A DNA stretch of 64,000 nucleotides from Sinohyriopsis cumingii (GCA_028554795.2 CM068831.1:65190982-65254981), one strand, 5' to 3'; positions 33,704 to 44,965 are shown, numbered from the stretch's first letter. Made by a program: numbers and translations. Notes: generated by a model not told the origin, from the sequence alone.

Positions 33704-34267
33704 GTATTTTAGATTAACATATGATTTACAGTGATTGTCACACAGTGGAAAGGTCAGTCCTGAGAAACAAATGTAGAGAACTTATAGTAAAATTGATTGT
33801 GTTCTATTTCCAGCGGTACGCTGCACATGGGCCGAAAATGGTGTATGCAATATACCTCAAACCGATACTTTGTACGTTTAATATTGAAAGTGTATTTGAG
33901 GGAAAGAATGTCTTTGTGCAAGCACGGATCGGCCGTGAAAAATTGCTCATTTATGAGTCCATTCCAGTTGCGTACCCTCTTGTCTCAATCATGTAGGAAC
34001 AATATTGAAATTTGAACAACTTGATTTTCAAATTTTAACAACTTTATCGATGGCTTGCCGCTGCATCCAATGAAACTCACAGACCCGAGGCACTGAAATG
34101 TCTGATCGATCTGCCAAGGTGTAGATAGATTAACACTGTCGGAACCTAGGTTAGCGAAGATGCGAACAACATCACTGTACGTTAACCTAAGACACTTGGA
34201 CATCGACTGATGGCATCCAGAGGAAGGAGTGTAAGTGAGGGTAGGGTGTGTGAGTGTATGTGTTGGA

Positions 34268-34505
34268 TTTGTTAACATAGCTTTAACAATTTCACTCATA
34301 TCGCTACGATGTCTGCAGTTTGGCGGGTTTTAGTGATGTCTAGCACTGGGGCGGCATCATATTCCAGCCAGTCACATTCTCCTGACAACAGGCTAACTAG
34401 TCCTAACACTAACCTCTTAATGCTGAGTGACAAACGATGGAACTGCTAGTACCATTTTATACGTCTGTGATATGAGGGTTCGAACCCCGGCAGAGTCACA
34501 CAAAA
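34268..34505 (-). mobile_element. SINE-1 copy, reverse, diverged
   Basis: It starts with tagctttaacaatttcactc and runs through gtctagcactggggcggcat, actagtcctaacactaacct and ggttcgaaccccggcagagt; the A-box end is lost. Confidence 0.75.
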
Positions 34506-35296
34506 GACATAAAAATGGTACTAGCACCAAGAAGAAGTAGCCCAGAGGGACGGCATGAATGCAGTTTAATCGCAAATGTTTGAGGAAAATTATGTACACT
34601 AAAATTATGTACACTAATCTAGCCTTGACCTCTTAATTGTGAAGCATTAGAAATGTATGCCCTCACTTCACCCCAACCCATTCAGGGCAAGCCAGTGATT
34701 AAGTTCAAAGAGTAATGTCGTAAAAATTGTATGTTTATATGATGTCCATGACCTTTAATGTTTATACCATTAAGGATATGAAACTGGCCTTTTTACATGC
34801 AGTTTACCTTGAGATAAAAATGTTGACGGAATATAGAGTTATCATTTCTGAAAAAATTGGACAAGCCCTACGACGACCTTGACCTTATTAAAACCAGGTC
34901 ACGAAGGATCTGTCCACCTGCGATGAGGGTAACCCGCGCTTTTGTGATGAATTGAACGAGAAACTTGAAATATTGCGTAGACAATATGATTTCATATACT
35001 GACGGCCCCCACCCCCCACAAAATGAAAGCATAACCATCAATTTCAATATACCCATAAATCCAGGAAATATAGAAGTAACAAATATCGGAGCAGTCTAAA
35101 TGTACATGAAAATACGAATTCACAAGGCCAACAAAACATTTTAGTTTCAGATTTTAGTAGCATGATGCGAACGTGAAATACACGTGCGTAGTATGAAAGT
35201 AACTGTTACATAATTAGAGTCCAAATTAGACAAAATGGATGCCACGATTATTTTATACTACCGTTTCTTTTTCACGAAATCTGTGTGATTGAATGG
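34506..35296. other. Flank 3' of the minus-strand secreted-protein gene
   Basis: No gene is seen; it may hold the 3' untranslated region of the gene ending at 35297. It includes short GGTCA-type words (34740-34900) resembling decayed R4. Confidence 0.35.
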
Positions 35297-36802
35297 TCAA
35301 AGAATTAAAGTGATTGGAGTCTCTCCCATGTAATTACTTCCACCATGCATTTTCGCCATGTTTGTTTCCCAGTCACAGGCATTGTCTTTTGAAAGTATTG
35401 CAATGTCCTCATCTTGCAGTAACGACACAGATATTTCTGTATCCTTGTTTCTTATGTGTTTACTCGCATACTTCAATATCATCTTGTCATCCCCATGGCT
35501 TCGAAAGTCTATTTCTCTCACGTCCTGCCGTTTTAATCTTTTATGTGAAACACGATTCAAGGATTGTCCTCTCGAATTTAGTTTCTCTAACTTTCCAATG
35601 TTATTCTCGTAATTGTCAACACTATTGAGAAACATAAAAGAGGTGTAAGAATTTATTTTTTCAGAACTGTCGTTTAAAATCTTATCATTTAATTCTCGTT
35701 GTATGGTTTTCAACCGGATCGAACTTGTGTGTTTTAAGTTTAACCTTGATTGTCTCGTTTGCTCTGCCTCAACGGAAAAAACTGTATCCTTTCCTTGATC
35801 GCAGTCAGATATCTCCATGACGGGTACCCGTGAGATGGACACTGGTAGTGGATATTTCCTGTTTGTACTAAGGGTTTTAGACTCCTTGGCATCCTCCTCC
35901 CGGCATGTCTCTTGCATTTTTGTGTCATAAAGAATACCGATTTTGGTGAAACTTAACTTTAACGTAGCTGTGCTCTGGTCCCACTTTTCTTCACTATTTC
36001 TTCCAAAAGCAAGCAGAGTGGACAAGTTCACCTTTGTTTCTGTATGTCTTCGGCTCTCTGACTGGATTGTTGCTTTTGTTGCACGTTCGGTATCCTCGGT
36101 AGCCACTGAATGGTCTGTTGACGTATTATCAAAGCCTTCTCTTTCAAATGTAAGTGATTCATAATAGTTAGACACAGATTGGGAATCGAGAATGCTGTCA
36201 TAGGATAATATCATGGGTTTCGATTTGCTGGATTCGTTCTGTTCTCTTTCATCATTACTGACATCATTTTGTGGAACAGACATGTAGAACTCAATCTCAA
36301 CGTCAGAATCCAGGTCAAGAAAATCGTTGCTTTCTTCCGAACTGTAGTCGTTTTTAATAACTCCAAAAGCCAGATCTAATGAATGTGGAAGAGTTATCTC
36401 TCTTCCTTTCAAGAAGTTTTGCGGTGCTATTGCGTGATCTGTGCTCTGTGTGTCAGAATTTGATAAAATGCTTTGACCTCTTGTGCTTCGAAACTCTGAA
36501 ATCTGACCTCGTGTACTAGGGCGAGGTGATTGCAAAGAAAAGGATCCACCTCTCGGACAAGAGGGGTTCCCCCTCGGAAGCTCTCGTTGTCTCCGAAGTG
36601 TGAAATTTCCAAGTTCAGCGTCAGATGCTTGGAAGCAGCCCCCAGATCGACCTTTTTCTCTAAGATGAATGTAAAGGTCACCACCGCAGCAAGGCAGACC
36701 GCATGTGTGACCCGGCGGATCATGCGCATACGGTACAATATCCGACCTTCTTTGACCTTGTTTTCGGAGCATATGGCGTGTTCTCTGTTTTGCGAACCAG
36801 CT
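35297..36802 (-). CDS. Unrecognised probable secreted protein, 3' coding exon (501 codons and stop)
   Basis: The longest intact frame on the minus strand. A likely acceptor on that strand (ttaattttacag) ends at 36803, so coding begins SWFAKQRTRHMLRKQGQRRS, ten codons before the first Met. A compact, proline/cysteine-containing segment follows (VPYAHDPPGHTCGLPCCGGD, then LYIHLREKGRSGG); its three cysteines and two glycine turns look like a folded, disulphide-bearing piece. The remaining ~430 residues are Ser/Glu/Asp/Asn rich and probably disordered, with dibasic or furin-like sites (for example RLKR before QDVREID). The acidic stretch EESNDFLDLDSDVEIEF stands out. The exon is phase 0 at its 5' end and fits the exon at 40799-41020. 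I do not recognise the family. Confidence 0.6.
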   Translation of the reverse strand, partial: SWFAKQRTRHMLRKQGQRRSDIVPYAHDPPGHTCGLPCCGGDLYIHLREKGRSGGCFQASDAELGNFTLRRQRELPRGNPSCPRGGSFSLQSPRPSTRGQISEFRSTRGQSILSNSDTQSTDHAIAPQNFLKGREITLPHSLDLAFGVIKNDYSSEESNDFLDLDSDVEIEFYMSVPQNDVSNDEREQNESSKSKPMILSYDSILDSQSVSNYYESLTFEREGFDNTSTDHSVATEDTERATKATIQSESRRHTETKVNLSTLLAFGRNSEEKWDQSTATLKLSFTKIGILYDTKMQETCREEDAKESKTLSTNRKYPLPVSISRVPVMEISDCDQGKDTVFSVEAEQTRQSRLNLKHTSSIRLKTIQRELNDKILNDSSEKINSYTSFMFLNSVDNYENNIGKLEKLNSRGQSLNRVSHKRLKRQDVREIDFRSHGDDKMILKYASKHIRNKDTEISVSLLQDEDIAILSKDNACDWETNMAKMHGGSNYMGETPITLIL

Positions 36803-36915
36803 CTGTAAAATTAATCGAAAATATATTTTACTTACATATTTTAATGTGTTTACTAATACATTCGTACATACTTTGTCTTTAAGTAATCTATATGATTCTA
36901 TGACATCTCGCTGGT

Positions 36916-36941
36916 GTGTGTGTGTGTGTGGGGGGGGTATT
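36916..36941. repeat. (TG)n-G7 simple repeat
   Basis: TG dinucleotide run followed by seven or more G. Confidence 0.9.
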
Positions 36942-37443
36942 TTTAATTAATAAGTCAAAGCTATCTATAATGACAAATATTGAAAACTGTTCCAACTTTG
37001 ATTCGAAATTAGGTAATATGAGGGTGTACAAAACTTTAAATTTAACGGTGCAATTAATAAAACATTTGAACAAATGTAATTTTTATATTATTTTGCAAAA
37101 GTCTTGAACTTAAATGATTTTTTTCATAGTAAATAACACGCTATGGAAAGTTTTATTTCAGTAAACGACCTATTTAACAAAAATGCAAAATACTGTCAAG
37201 CGAGAAAAAGAACTTGCGACATTAAAGACATGCCGCAAACGAAACGTTTTATCTGTATAAATTTAAAAAAAAAACACACTGTTAATATACCACAACGGAT
37301 AATAAAAGCTTTGGTTTTGCATGTTTAACTATATAATAAGATTGTTTGTGACTAGAGCTTGAGAAATAAATACGGAATCTATGTTGATGTTACTAATGAT
37401 AATACTTTCTTATTAGATTGAACATGAACGTGCCCCTTGACCA

Positions 37444-37447
<4 letters not shown>

Positions 37448-37488
<41 letters not shown>

Positions 37489-37509
37489 TTAATAAAAAAT
37501 AATAATGTC

Positions 37510-37546
<37 letters not shown>

Positions 37547-37566
37547 TCAATAATAATAATAATAAT
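37448..37566. repeat. (AAT)n microsatellite
   Basis: Interrupted trinucleotide runs of AAT/ATA over about 120 bp. Confidence 0.97.
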
Positions 37567-38121
37567 GATATCTTATTCAGTCATTTATGTATTACAAAAT
37601 ACAAGTAAATATAATATGGTGTAAAGAAGTTAAATATGGTGTTCATCATGAGTATACGTACATAATTTCTTATAATTGATGTATAATATTATAAAGCTGT
37701 TACTACCTCTAAGTATAGAATTCACCATTCATTTGAGTTCTCAAAGACTGTAAATGACATAAAGACGAATTGATCCAGTAAAACAAACAAAAAAAAAGAT
37801 TTGTTATAATTAATAATTTACTAGGACTCAAGAGGGATACAAATTTGTCTACAGACGGATAGAGATGATAAACTTCATTAAAATAATTCTTTCTTAAATG
37901 GTCATAAGCTGGACGAGCACAAACAAACTGGAATTCATCTTCTACCAAAAAACATTAATTTTCTGGCACAATTTGCAATACCCATTATTTCGCTCAATCC
38001 TGATGTCCCTACCGGTCTCCATTTTCAGCGTATGCGCAGAGCACGTACATTCAGCAAGTAACTTCCTAAGAAAATAATCCGCATGAGAGGTGTCTTTCCG
38101 GTTCTAATTTTATACATGTTA

Positions 38122-38150
38122 TAATACATACATACATACATACATACATT
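38122..38150. repeat. (ATAC)n microsatellite
   Basis: Six to seven ATAC units. Confidence 0.95.
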
Positions 38151-38379
38151 CGAGTTGTTAATATCACTTTGTCAGTTTTGGAATGTCAAATCATTCATTC
38201 TTTACAATAATAGTGTGAAAAATTGTTTTTCGTCTCCAAAATCTTGATAAAGCCAGACATACCCAAAACCGAAGCGAATTAACGTCTTTAACTTCGGAAG
38301 CCCAAGTGAAACGGTTAGTTTCATCGAACCTTTTCAACAACAAATGACATAGGTTTGGGTGGGTAGCAACGTGAAGGTG

Positions 38380-38634
38380 GGGCTTTGAGTGGCCGAGTGG
38401 TCTAACGCGCTCTCCGTTACGGATCACTGCCATCTCACCTCTGTCTGCGAGGGTTCGAGTCTCGGATTCAGCCAATGTGGGTATGTGAGAAAGCTTGCCA
38501 GTCACTTGTAGGTCGATGGTTCTTTCCGGGGTCTTCTCGGGTTCTTCCTCCACCATTAATACTGGCCGCCATGTATAGCCAGCCTATCGTGTGCTGAAAA
38601 ATGCTGTTAACCCTACAACAACAACAACAACAAC
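38380..38634 (+). mobile_element. SINE-2, full-length copy
   Basis: The head gagtggccgagtggtctaac, agggttcgagtctcgg gives near-consensus A and B boxes. The body is gtatgtgagaaagcttgcca and ttcttcctccaccattaata; the tail is (CAA)n. It is antisense to the gene whose intron it occupies. Confidence 0.92.
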
Positions 38635-38899
38635 TTGAAGGAATTCTTACAACCTTCATCCTTTAACCAGTGTTTAATACATCGTATTAAAAAAATCCGA
38701 GGTACAAAGTGGGTATCTTTCGCACTCCTCTAACACAATCGCATTATTGGTAGTTTTAGAAACACCTAAATACCGTTTGCAAAAGTTGCATTGCACAATT
38801 TCGATATCTCTGCTTAAGTCATGTCCCCATATTTCTAACCCATATCAAACAATTCGCTTTATTACAGAATTAAACATTTTAAAAGCATCCGTTGCAGTA

Positions 38900-40560
38900 A
38901 AACAGACAAATCATTGTTGATAGTGTAAAATTCTTGAAGTTGCTTTCTTTGCCCGAGTCACTAGTATCTGCTTATCTTTTGTCCAAAAAACTTTGGGATG
39001 AAAACTATACCCATGTTCCTGTAATAAGGCACATACTCTATATACGACTTTCTTTGAAAAACCATACCTCCATTTACTTGAGATATCCCGAATTTCTGAA
39101 AGCAATGATTCAAGTTGTATCGAGATTGAGCATCATGCCTGTTTTATCACAGAAACGTTCGATAACATTTATTTGGTTCTGAAGTAGCTTTACTGTATCA
39201 ACACAATTAGCAACATCATCAGCGTAAAGTATTGTAAACATATCATCAATATCTTCTGAGATAAATACACCTTTATTGCATTCGAGATTCAGCTGTGTAA
39301 TTGAACCATTGATAAAAAGTGAAAACATGACAGGGCTCAGAACACATTGCCTTGTACCTATTGTACATTCGAAGTAAGTAGATAAACATCTAGGTGTTCG
39401 GACACGGCTTTTCATGTTTCTATTTTAATGTTTACTATTTTACCATTTATACCCTTATGTATTAATGACGAACATAATTTATCATGCTGTACTTTATCAA
39501 AAGCTTGTTCAGAATCGACAAAAACGCATTCCAATATACATTTTCCTTTGGATACATATTTCTGATCTAAAGCCTGAATAATAAAGATATTGTCGCATGC
39601 GGAGTATTTTTTAAAATCCTAAACCGTGCTTGTGATTCGTCCATCAGACCATTGCCTTCATCCCCACGTGTATATACAATTATTAAATATGTCAGATAAG
39701 ATCATGTATAAAATATCAATAAAGGATATCCCTCAGTAATTGTTTGGATCGCTCTTGTCACATCAATAAAGGACATCTTTCTGTAATTGTTTGGATCGCT
39801 CTTGTCACATCAATAAAGGATATCCCTCTGTAATTGTTTTGGATCGCTCTTATCACATCCTTGTAATTGTTTGGATCGCTCTTGTCACATCAGTAAAGGA
39901 TATCCCTCTGTAATTGTTTGGATCGCTCATGTCACCCCTCTCATATATAGGACAGACAGATCATACTCTTCTCCCACTGTTAGGAAAATAGCCGGTTTCA
40001 AAGATTTTGTTGAATAGAGCATCAAGGAATGGCAGGATCGTTTCATTCATGCACCGATAAAAAGTAGTAGGTATCGTATCAGGTCCTGGGGATAATGCTT
40101 TTTATTTAAAGTAAACATATCATAATGTCATCGTTTGTAACAGGAGTATTTAAGTCCTGAACCAGTAAGTGACGCATTTCTTCACTTACGATATTATCAG
40201 TCAACTAACTCGGGCACGGGCTTCTTTGATAAAGATTTTAATTATTCATACCAGTGTGTGTGTGTGTTGGGGGGATACATTCCACTTTATGTTGAGAAAA
40301 TGTGTTTCCCATTTAAACATATGCCAAAATTTTCGAAGATTTCTCCTCGCTTGAGTTAATTTATTCATCTTGGATTCTCCTGTGTATCTTTTCTTGAATG
40401 CGATTGTTGATTTTAAAGCTGATTTATACTCTATATAACTTAAATACAGCTTCAGTATTTGGGAATCTAAAACGTCGTAATCAGTAGTTTGTATTATGTT
40501 TTGCCTTATCGCATTTTGTATCCCGCCAAAGTGATTGTTTAATCATAGGCGCCTTTCCTT
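38900..40560 (-). mobile_element. Non-LTR retrotransposon (LINE) reverse transcriptase fragment, broken
   Basis: On the minus strand 39110-39415 reads an RT piece with the catalytic ILYADDVANCVDT box, preceded by FSLFINGSI. Across a frameshift, 39420-39570 reads an FVDSEQAFDKVQHDKL block. Farther upstream (to about 40500), pieces resemble the linker before the RT. The frame is broken repeatedly, so it is inactive. Local duplication (39715-39935) interrupts it. Clade not assigned. Confidence 0.75.
39715..39935. repeat. ~53-bp tandem repeat inside the LINE
   Basis: About four copies of ggatatccctctgtaattgt + ttggatcgctcttgtcacat + caataaa, one internally deleted. Confidence 0.9.
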
Positions 40561-40798
40561 TAGCCTGAAAAATGTAACCTATTTTTTTTATATAACTGAA
40601 CTAATATTTTGAGGTAGAATTTGAGGTTTCAGGATATCTTCATAGGATGTGCCAAACATTCTTACAAATGATTGTCTTCGGGTCTGTTGTTGAGTCAAAA
40701 TTATTGTGAAGAAAAAAAAGAAGAAACTTTTTTGGTTCAGCCACAGCGACATTGACCGCTAACCTTTTGACTTCGAAGGCAGTAGACTTTTTCCTTAC

Positions 40799-41020
40799 CT
40801 CAGGTGCAAGCCGTCCACAGAGTATGTTAACTGTGGATGATGAAGAACTCGAGTTATTTTGCGAAAACGAAATTTCTACCAGTCGCACCGATGGATGAAG
40901 AGACAGACAACATAATAACATAATTAACGTTATGGCGAGCATGTAACAAAAATGAAGGACGGTTAAAATTATAGATGTAAACTTGTGCACCCGTAACCCT
41001 AAATCCTTTGACCTTATCAT
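40799..41020 (-). CDS. Signal-peptide exon of the unrecognised secreted protein (74 codons)
   Basis: Met at 41020 opens 74 codons ending exactly at a strong donor, CTGAG|GTAAGG, phase 0, matching the phase of the acceptor at 36802. Joined, they give about 575 residues. Residues 14-41 are hydrophobic; a second Met at residue 27 (MLAITLIMLLCCLSLHPSVR) would give a classic short signal peptide, while Met1 would make a longer signal-anchor. A serine run (NNSSSSSS) follows. Joining this exon to 36802 is inferred from strand, phase and signals, not proven. Confidence 0.55.
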
Positions 41021-41043
41021 GAGTTAATTTCATCAACTAAATG

Positions 41044-41050
41044 CTTTATA
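41044..41050 (-). promoter_or_regulatory. TATA-like box upstream of the signal-peptide exon
   Basis: On the minus strand TATAAAG starts about 30 nt before the first Met codon. A TATA-directed start would fall near 41020, making the second Met (residue 27) the more plausible translation start. Confidence 0.3.
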
Positions 41051-41228
41051 ATTTATTTTAAAGTTCTTAATGGCTCATTCTCTTAGTTTATTCGTAGCTT
41101 ACATTTAACGTTTGGTTACGAGTTGTCAAAAGTAAAGCGCTTCAAATCTTAAAAGGTGGTCATTAAGAAATGATAATTTCCATCACATAAGGACAAACTT
41201 TTACTGCACGTTTTAAGACATGTCTGAT

Positions 41229-41325
41229 GTTGTTGTTGTAGGGTTTAACGCCATTTTTCAGCACAAGATAGGCTATACATGGCGGCCAGTAATAATGGTG
41301 GAGGAAGAACCCTGACTTGGCTGAT
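41229..41325 (-). mobile_element. SINE-2, truncated reverse copy
   Basis: tgttgttgttgtagggttta + acgccatttttcagcac and atggcggccagtaataatgg are the reverse of the SINE-2 3' end; the head is lost. Confidence 0.85.
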
Positions 41326-41929
41326 ACCATGCACGATTAATGCTAGGTCTTGTTCGTAAATGGACAGTTTGAAAATGATCTGATTTGAAGAATTCATGTT
41401 ATAAGGTTTTAAAGTTTGGTTGAAACTTGGTCAAATACACCAGTAAAGTCAGTGTGTTGTATGCTATGTAACAAGCTCCATACTGCGCTTGCCCATGTAA
41501 TTTCACTCTAGAGCTTTGCGAACGCGAAATAATTTCCAATACTTCGCATAGTGTAAAAAATCCATTTTAAAATATTCTCACAATTTCAAAACAATTAAAA
41601 TAAAAACAATGTAAACAAAAGACGAACAGTTAATTAGAGATCGTTTCTCTTGTATATTAAATATTCGCATAATTTTAAAACAATTAAAACAAAAATAATT
41701 TAAATAAAGGACAGTTAATTAGAGATCGTTCCTCGTTTACATATATCATTTTGGTCAGCTGAAAGCTGATTTGCAGCTCGTATCTTCCACAGATTGCTAT
41801 GAATAGCTCCCAACCCATACTTTTATCATAATAATAAAATAAAAACAATGAAAACTTTGTACATTGACTAATCTTTAGAAGCTCTAATTGCTTTACAATA
41901 TTAAATAACACATTAAAAAGAAAAATATA
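41326..41929. other. Intergenic, no gene recognised
   Basis: A short duplication is visible: 'acaattaaaacaaaaataat...ggacagttaattagagatcgtt' near 41685-41730 repeats a segment at about 41590-41645. Confidence 0.45.
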
Positions 41930-42530
41930 ATAACGACAGGTTTACAAAAACAAACACAATGAAATTCCAAAACAAAAGCAAGCTGAAAGTAGTCAAGGAA
42001 GTAAACATTCGTAAGTATCTTCCTATAGCCCAAATCAGTGAGTTTTAAGGGAACACTCGATTGAGAGCACATTGTCATTGTATCTAAGATTAATAGACAG
42101 TTCGTTCCACGTAAGTTGAACCCTGGCACGCAAAAGAACGTTTTCCGTACGACTTCGTTCTAATAGTGGAAATAATGACAATATGATTGCCCGAAGAAGA
42201 GCGTAAGTTTCTAGATGGGGTATAAACATAGGTGAGTTAAGATGGGTATATTGAGCTGGAGCTAGTCATCGAAATGTAGCATAGTAAACAAATTTTGTGT
42301 TTGATTCTGGATCGGACGGTAAGCTAGTGGAGGTTACAGAGCAGGCAGGAGGTGTACTCTACAGAAGATTCGAGCACCTGTGTTTTGAACTTTTTGTAGT
42401 TTATGTAATACTTAGAGTCTTATACGCACCAGAAAGAAGTGAATTGCAATATTCCAGTCTTGAAAGTACTAAGGAACAAACACGTGTTTTAGTGGTATCA
42501 ATCGTGAGAAAAAATTGCAAATGAAGCTGA
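41930..42530 (-). mobile_element. LINE ORF2 3' end, decayed
   Basis: On the minus strand broken frames read KLQKVQNTGARIF near 42390, then ERSRTENVLLRARVQLTWNE and YNDNVLSIECSLKTHLF near 42060-42160. These are the typical C-terminal blocks of CR1/jockey-like ORF2 proteins (LQxxQNxAAR ... SxxxFKxxLKTHLF). Stops interrupt it. The 3' tail (tgtgtttgtttttgtaaacc) follows. Confidence 0.7.
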
Positions 42531-43140
42531 TGCGTCTCAGCACCATATATGCAGCCTTGCTTATGTTCCTGACAAGTTAGTGTAATTAGTAGTATCGAGA
42601 GTGATGCATAGGTTTCGTAATGATCGATTGACTTTAATGGTGGTACCGCTTACACTTATTGTTTTAGGTAGACATGAATTAGAAAGTATTTGCGTGGTGA
42701 TCAGAATAATAAATCAAGGTTTTCCTTTTGATTTAATATTATAAATATTTGATATTAGTAATATTTGACTTTTCAAGGTATACTTTTATTTAAACGCGAT
42801 AATGTTAAAAATGATAGATGCAATTGCATCTTGAGAGCAGGTCTACTTAAAAACAAGATCTGAAATAGAAAAAAGACATTATTCTGGGGTATTTGATAAA
42901 ATAAACGTCTTATACCCAGCTCATACGGGATTTAAAAGAAAGTAAAACGTTAAAAGAGAAATTCATTTCTTGCAACAGCGAGTTAATGCCGATTAAACTA
43001 TTGGTAGACTTAGCTTAAAACCATTTAAATATACCTCAATTCTTGAAACTTGCATGATATATCCGACTTCATATATAATTTCTAATAAAGAATGTGAAGA
43101 AATTATTCTATAACTTACTTTTAATTTTATTAAAATAACA
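42531..43140. other. Intergenic, no gene recognised
   Basis: AT-rich, without exon signals or a recognised repeat. Confidence 0.4.
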
Positions 43141-43270
43141 GTCCCTCGAAGAGAATGACGCTCTACTCTCCGAAAAGAATTCGCAGAAATTGAAGGTAAT
43201 ACCAGTTTTCTTCTTTTAATTGCTGAGTGTTGAAACCATCTGTGATATTCTTGAGTGACATGATTTTCAA
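43141..43270 (-). repeat. Dispersed repeat R3, inverted copy
   Basis: Reverse of 25210-25350: agtccctcgaagag, tgctgagtgttgaaaccatc, tgtgatattcttgag. Confidence 0.65.
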
Positions 43271-43289
43271 ATTAGCGAAGTAGCGGCCA

Positions 43290-43725
43290 TTTTGGATGTG
43301 AGGTCAGTGCCCTTTTCATACAGGACAAACTAGACATCATTAGAGGACTTTTGGTCAAAACTTTATGACAATATGACCATTAATCACCTTCAGAGATTAG
43401 GAGAGGCCTGGGCCACTTAAACAGTTTCAGGACCCTATATGATGAGAATATTTAAGAGATTTAAATAATTTTTTTTAAAGCAAAATCGTAGGCATCTTAA
43501 AGGTTGAGAAACATACCATATGCGCCACCCCACCCCCGACCCCTTCTACTTCTGACTGGTCCTGTTCAGAAGTAGTCAAAACAATATTTTCAGATCAAGA
43601 TGGCCATCGTGGCAAAACTATTTAGGAAACGATTGGCACCATTTGCAATTAAGACCACCGGATATCATAAGATGTATTTAGTACAACTCCTATGTCGATA
43701 TGACCATTGTTGCGACAATATGGTC
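43290..43725 (-). repeat. R2 repeat, inverted block
   Basis: The reverse of R2 words: gcggccattttgga, agatcaagatggccatcgtg, attggcaccatttgcaatta, atgtcgatatgaccat. Together with R3 beside it, the block mirrors the 24830-25350 order. Confidence 0.6.
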
Positions 43726-43726
43726 T

Positions 43727-44965
43727 TAAACTAAGCAACAGAAAAGAATGAAAGTTTTGTATAATTCAACAAATACTTTATTTCCCTAAAATACAAAGTG
43801 AAAAATTAAAACAAACGTACAATATTGCGAATTGTTATTTATATTTGATTTAATTTATATTTGATTTAATTTAATTGTTTGTTTGTTCTAATTTTTTTTA
43901 TTATATTACATGCTATTGTAATGTAATTTTATTTACTGGAATTTGACATTTTGCAGAAATTAGTTTGACCTGATTGTTTTTTTCGTAAACACCTAATACT
44001 AGAACTTTGTTTCTAAAAGCTGACCTAGTTCCTGACCTTGATTCAAAATCAGCAAGATATGGAGTAAACAACTTTTGTTTTCAAATTTTTTAAAATTCAT
44101 TCTTAGTGTTGGAATTTTTACTGAAATAAAGGCTGTACTTGGAGTGCGTGATGTTAAGCATGTAAAGCTTATATCTTGTTCTAGAAAGTGATCATGTGAC
44201 CCTAATACGGGAATCTGTTTTACGTCTTAAATTAGTTTATAACCTTTTTCTATAGGTAATTTAGTCAGTTGGGCTTTTAAACACTTAGACGTCAAGGTGT
44301 CTGCTTTGTTGTGACCAGTTTGAGTTGAATTTCTACTTTAAATAATTAATAATTCTTTTCCATGTGAACATTTAAGTGATCATACAGAATCCTTGGACAA
44401 AGACATTTATTTAAATTTTATTCGGAACTCAAACACCGGAATATTATTTTCTGTGGTTCAACAAAAAACTGTTGACACCTCAGTGCTATACTGAATACAG
44501 TATACGTCATCGCCTTCGAATTTGGATTTTCGTCGTGACTCGAACTTAGACTCATTAGAACATTTTATTACTAGGACTTCTAATTATTAATTCTTGGATT
44601 ATTCTTTGATTAGATCTGGATTTGATCCTGAAAACCATAACTTCTTTTCCTCGTATTTACATTGTATTTCTAGGGAAATAAATTATTTGTTAAAATTTAC
44701 AAAGTTTGTTGTCTTCATTTTTTTCTTGTTACTGCTTATAAGAGCCTAAACACGTAACAAAAATAATCTCCCAAACAATCATAAACCTTCTATCAAACGT
44801 CCAAAACTACAGAGTATTCCAAATGAATTCCAATATTGATGTCTCACAATGATATAATCCACAACGTCCTTGACTAAATTCACAATAATTCCAAAATAGT
44901 GATTTAGTCCACAAGTATTACTGAGCACTTTGTAATTCCAATGAATAATTTAAATAAATAAATCT
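43727..44965 (+). repeat. R1 repeat copy 3, split by an insertion
   Basis: R1 words run to 43832 (tctta aactaagcaacag, ctttatttccctaaaataca, atattgcgaat) and resume at 44760 (taatctcccaaacaatc, caaacgtccaaaac, attccaaatgaattccaa). Confidence 0.65.
43833..44759. mobile_element. Candidate solo LTR (927 bp)
   Basis: It begins TGTTA and ends TAACA and precisely interrupts an R1 repeat. An AATAAA lies near its 3' end (about 44677). Flanking 5-mers (cgaat / aaaat) match only partly, so the target duplication is uncertain. No internal coding region. Confidence 0.4.

Larger units (their letters stand above)
36803..40798 (-). other. Intron of the minus-strand secreted-protein gene (3996 bp)
   Basis: On the minus strand the donor is CTGAG|GTAAGG and the acceptor ttaattttacag. 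It contains a LINE fragment, SINE-2, an (AAT)n tract and an ATAC microsatellite. Further small exons inside it cannot be excluded. Confidence 0.5.
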
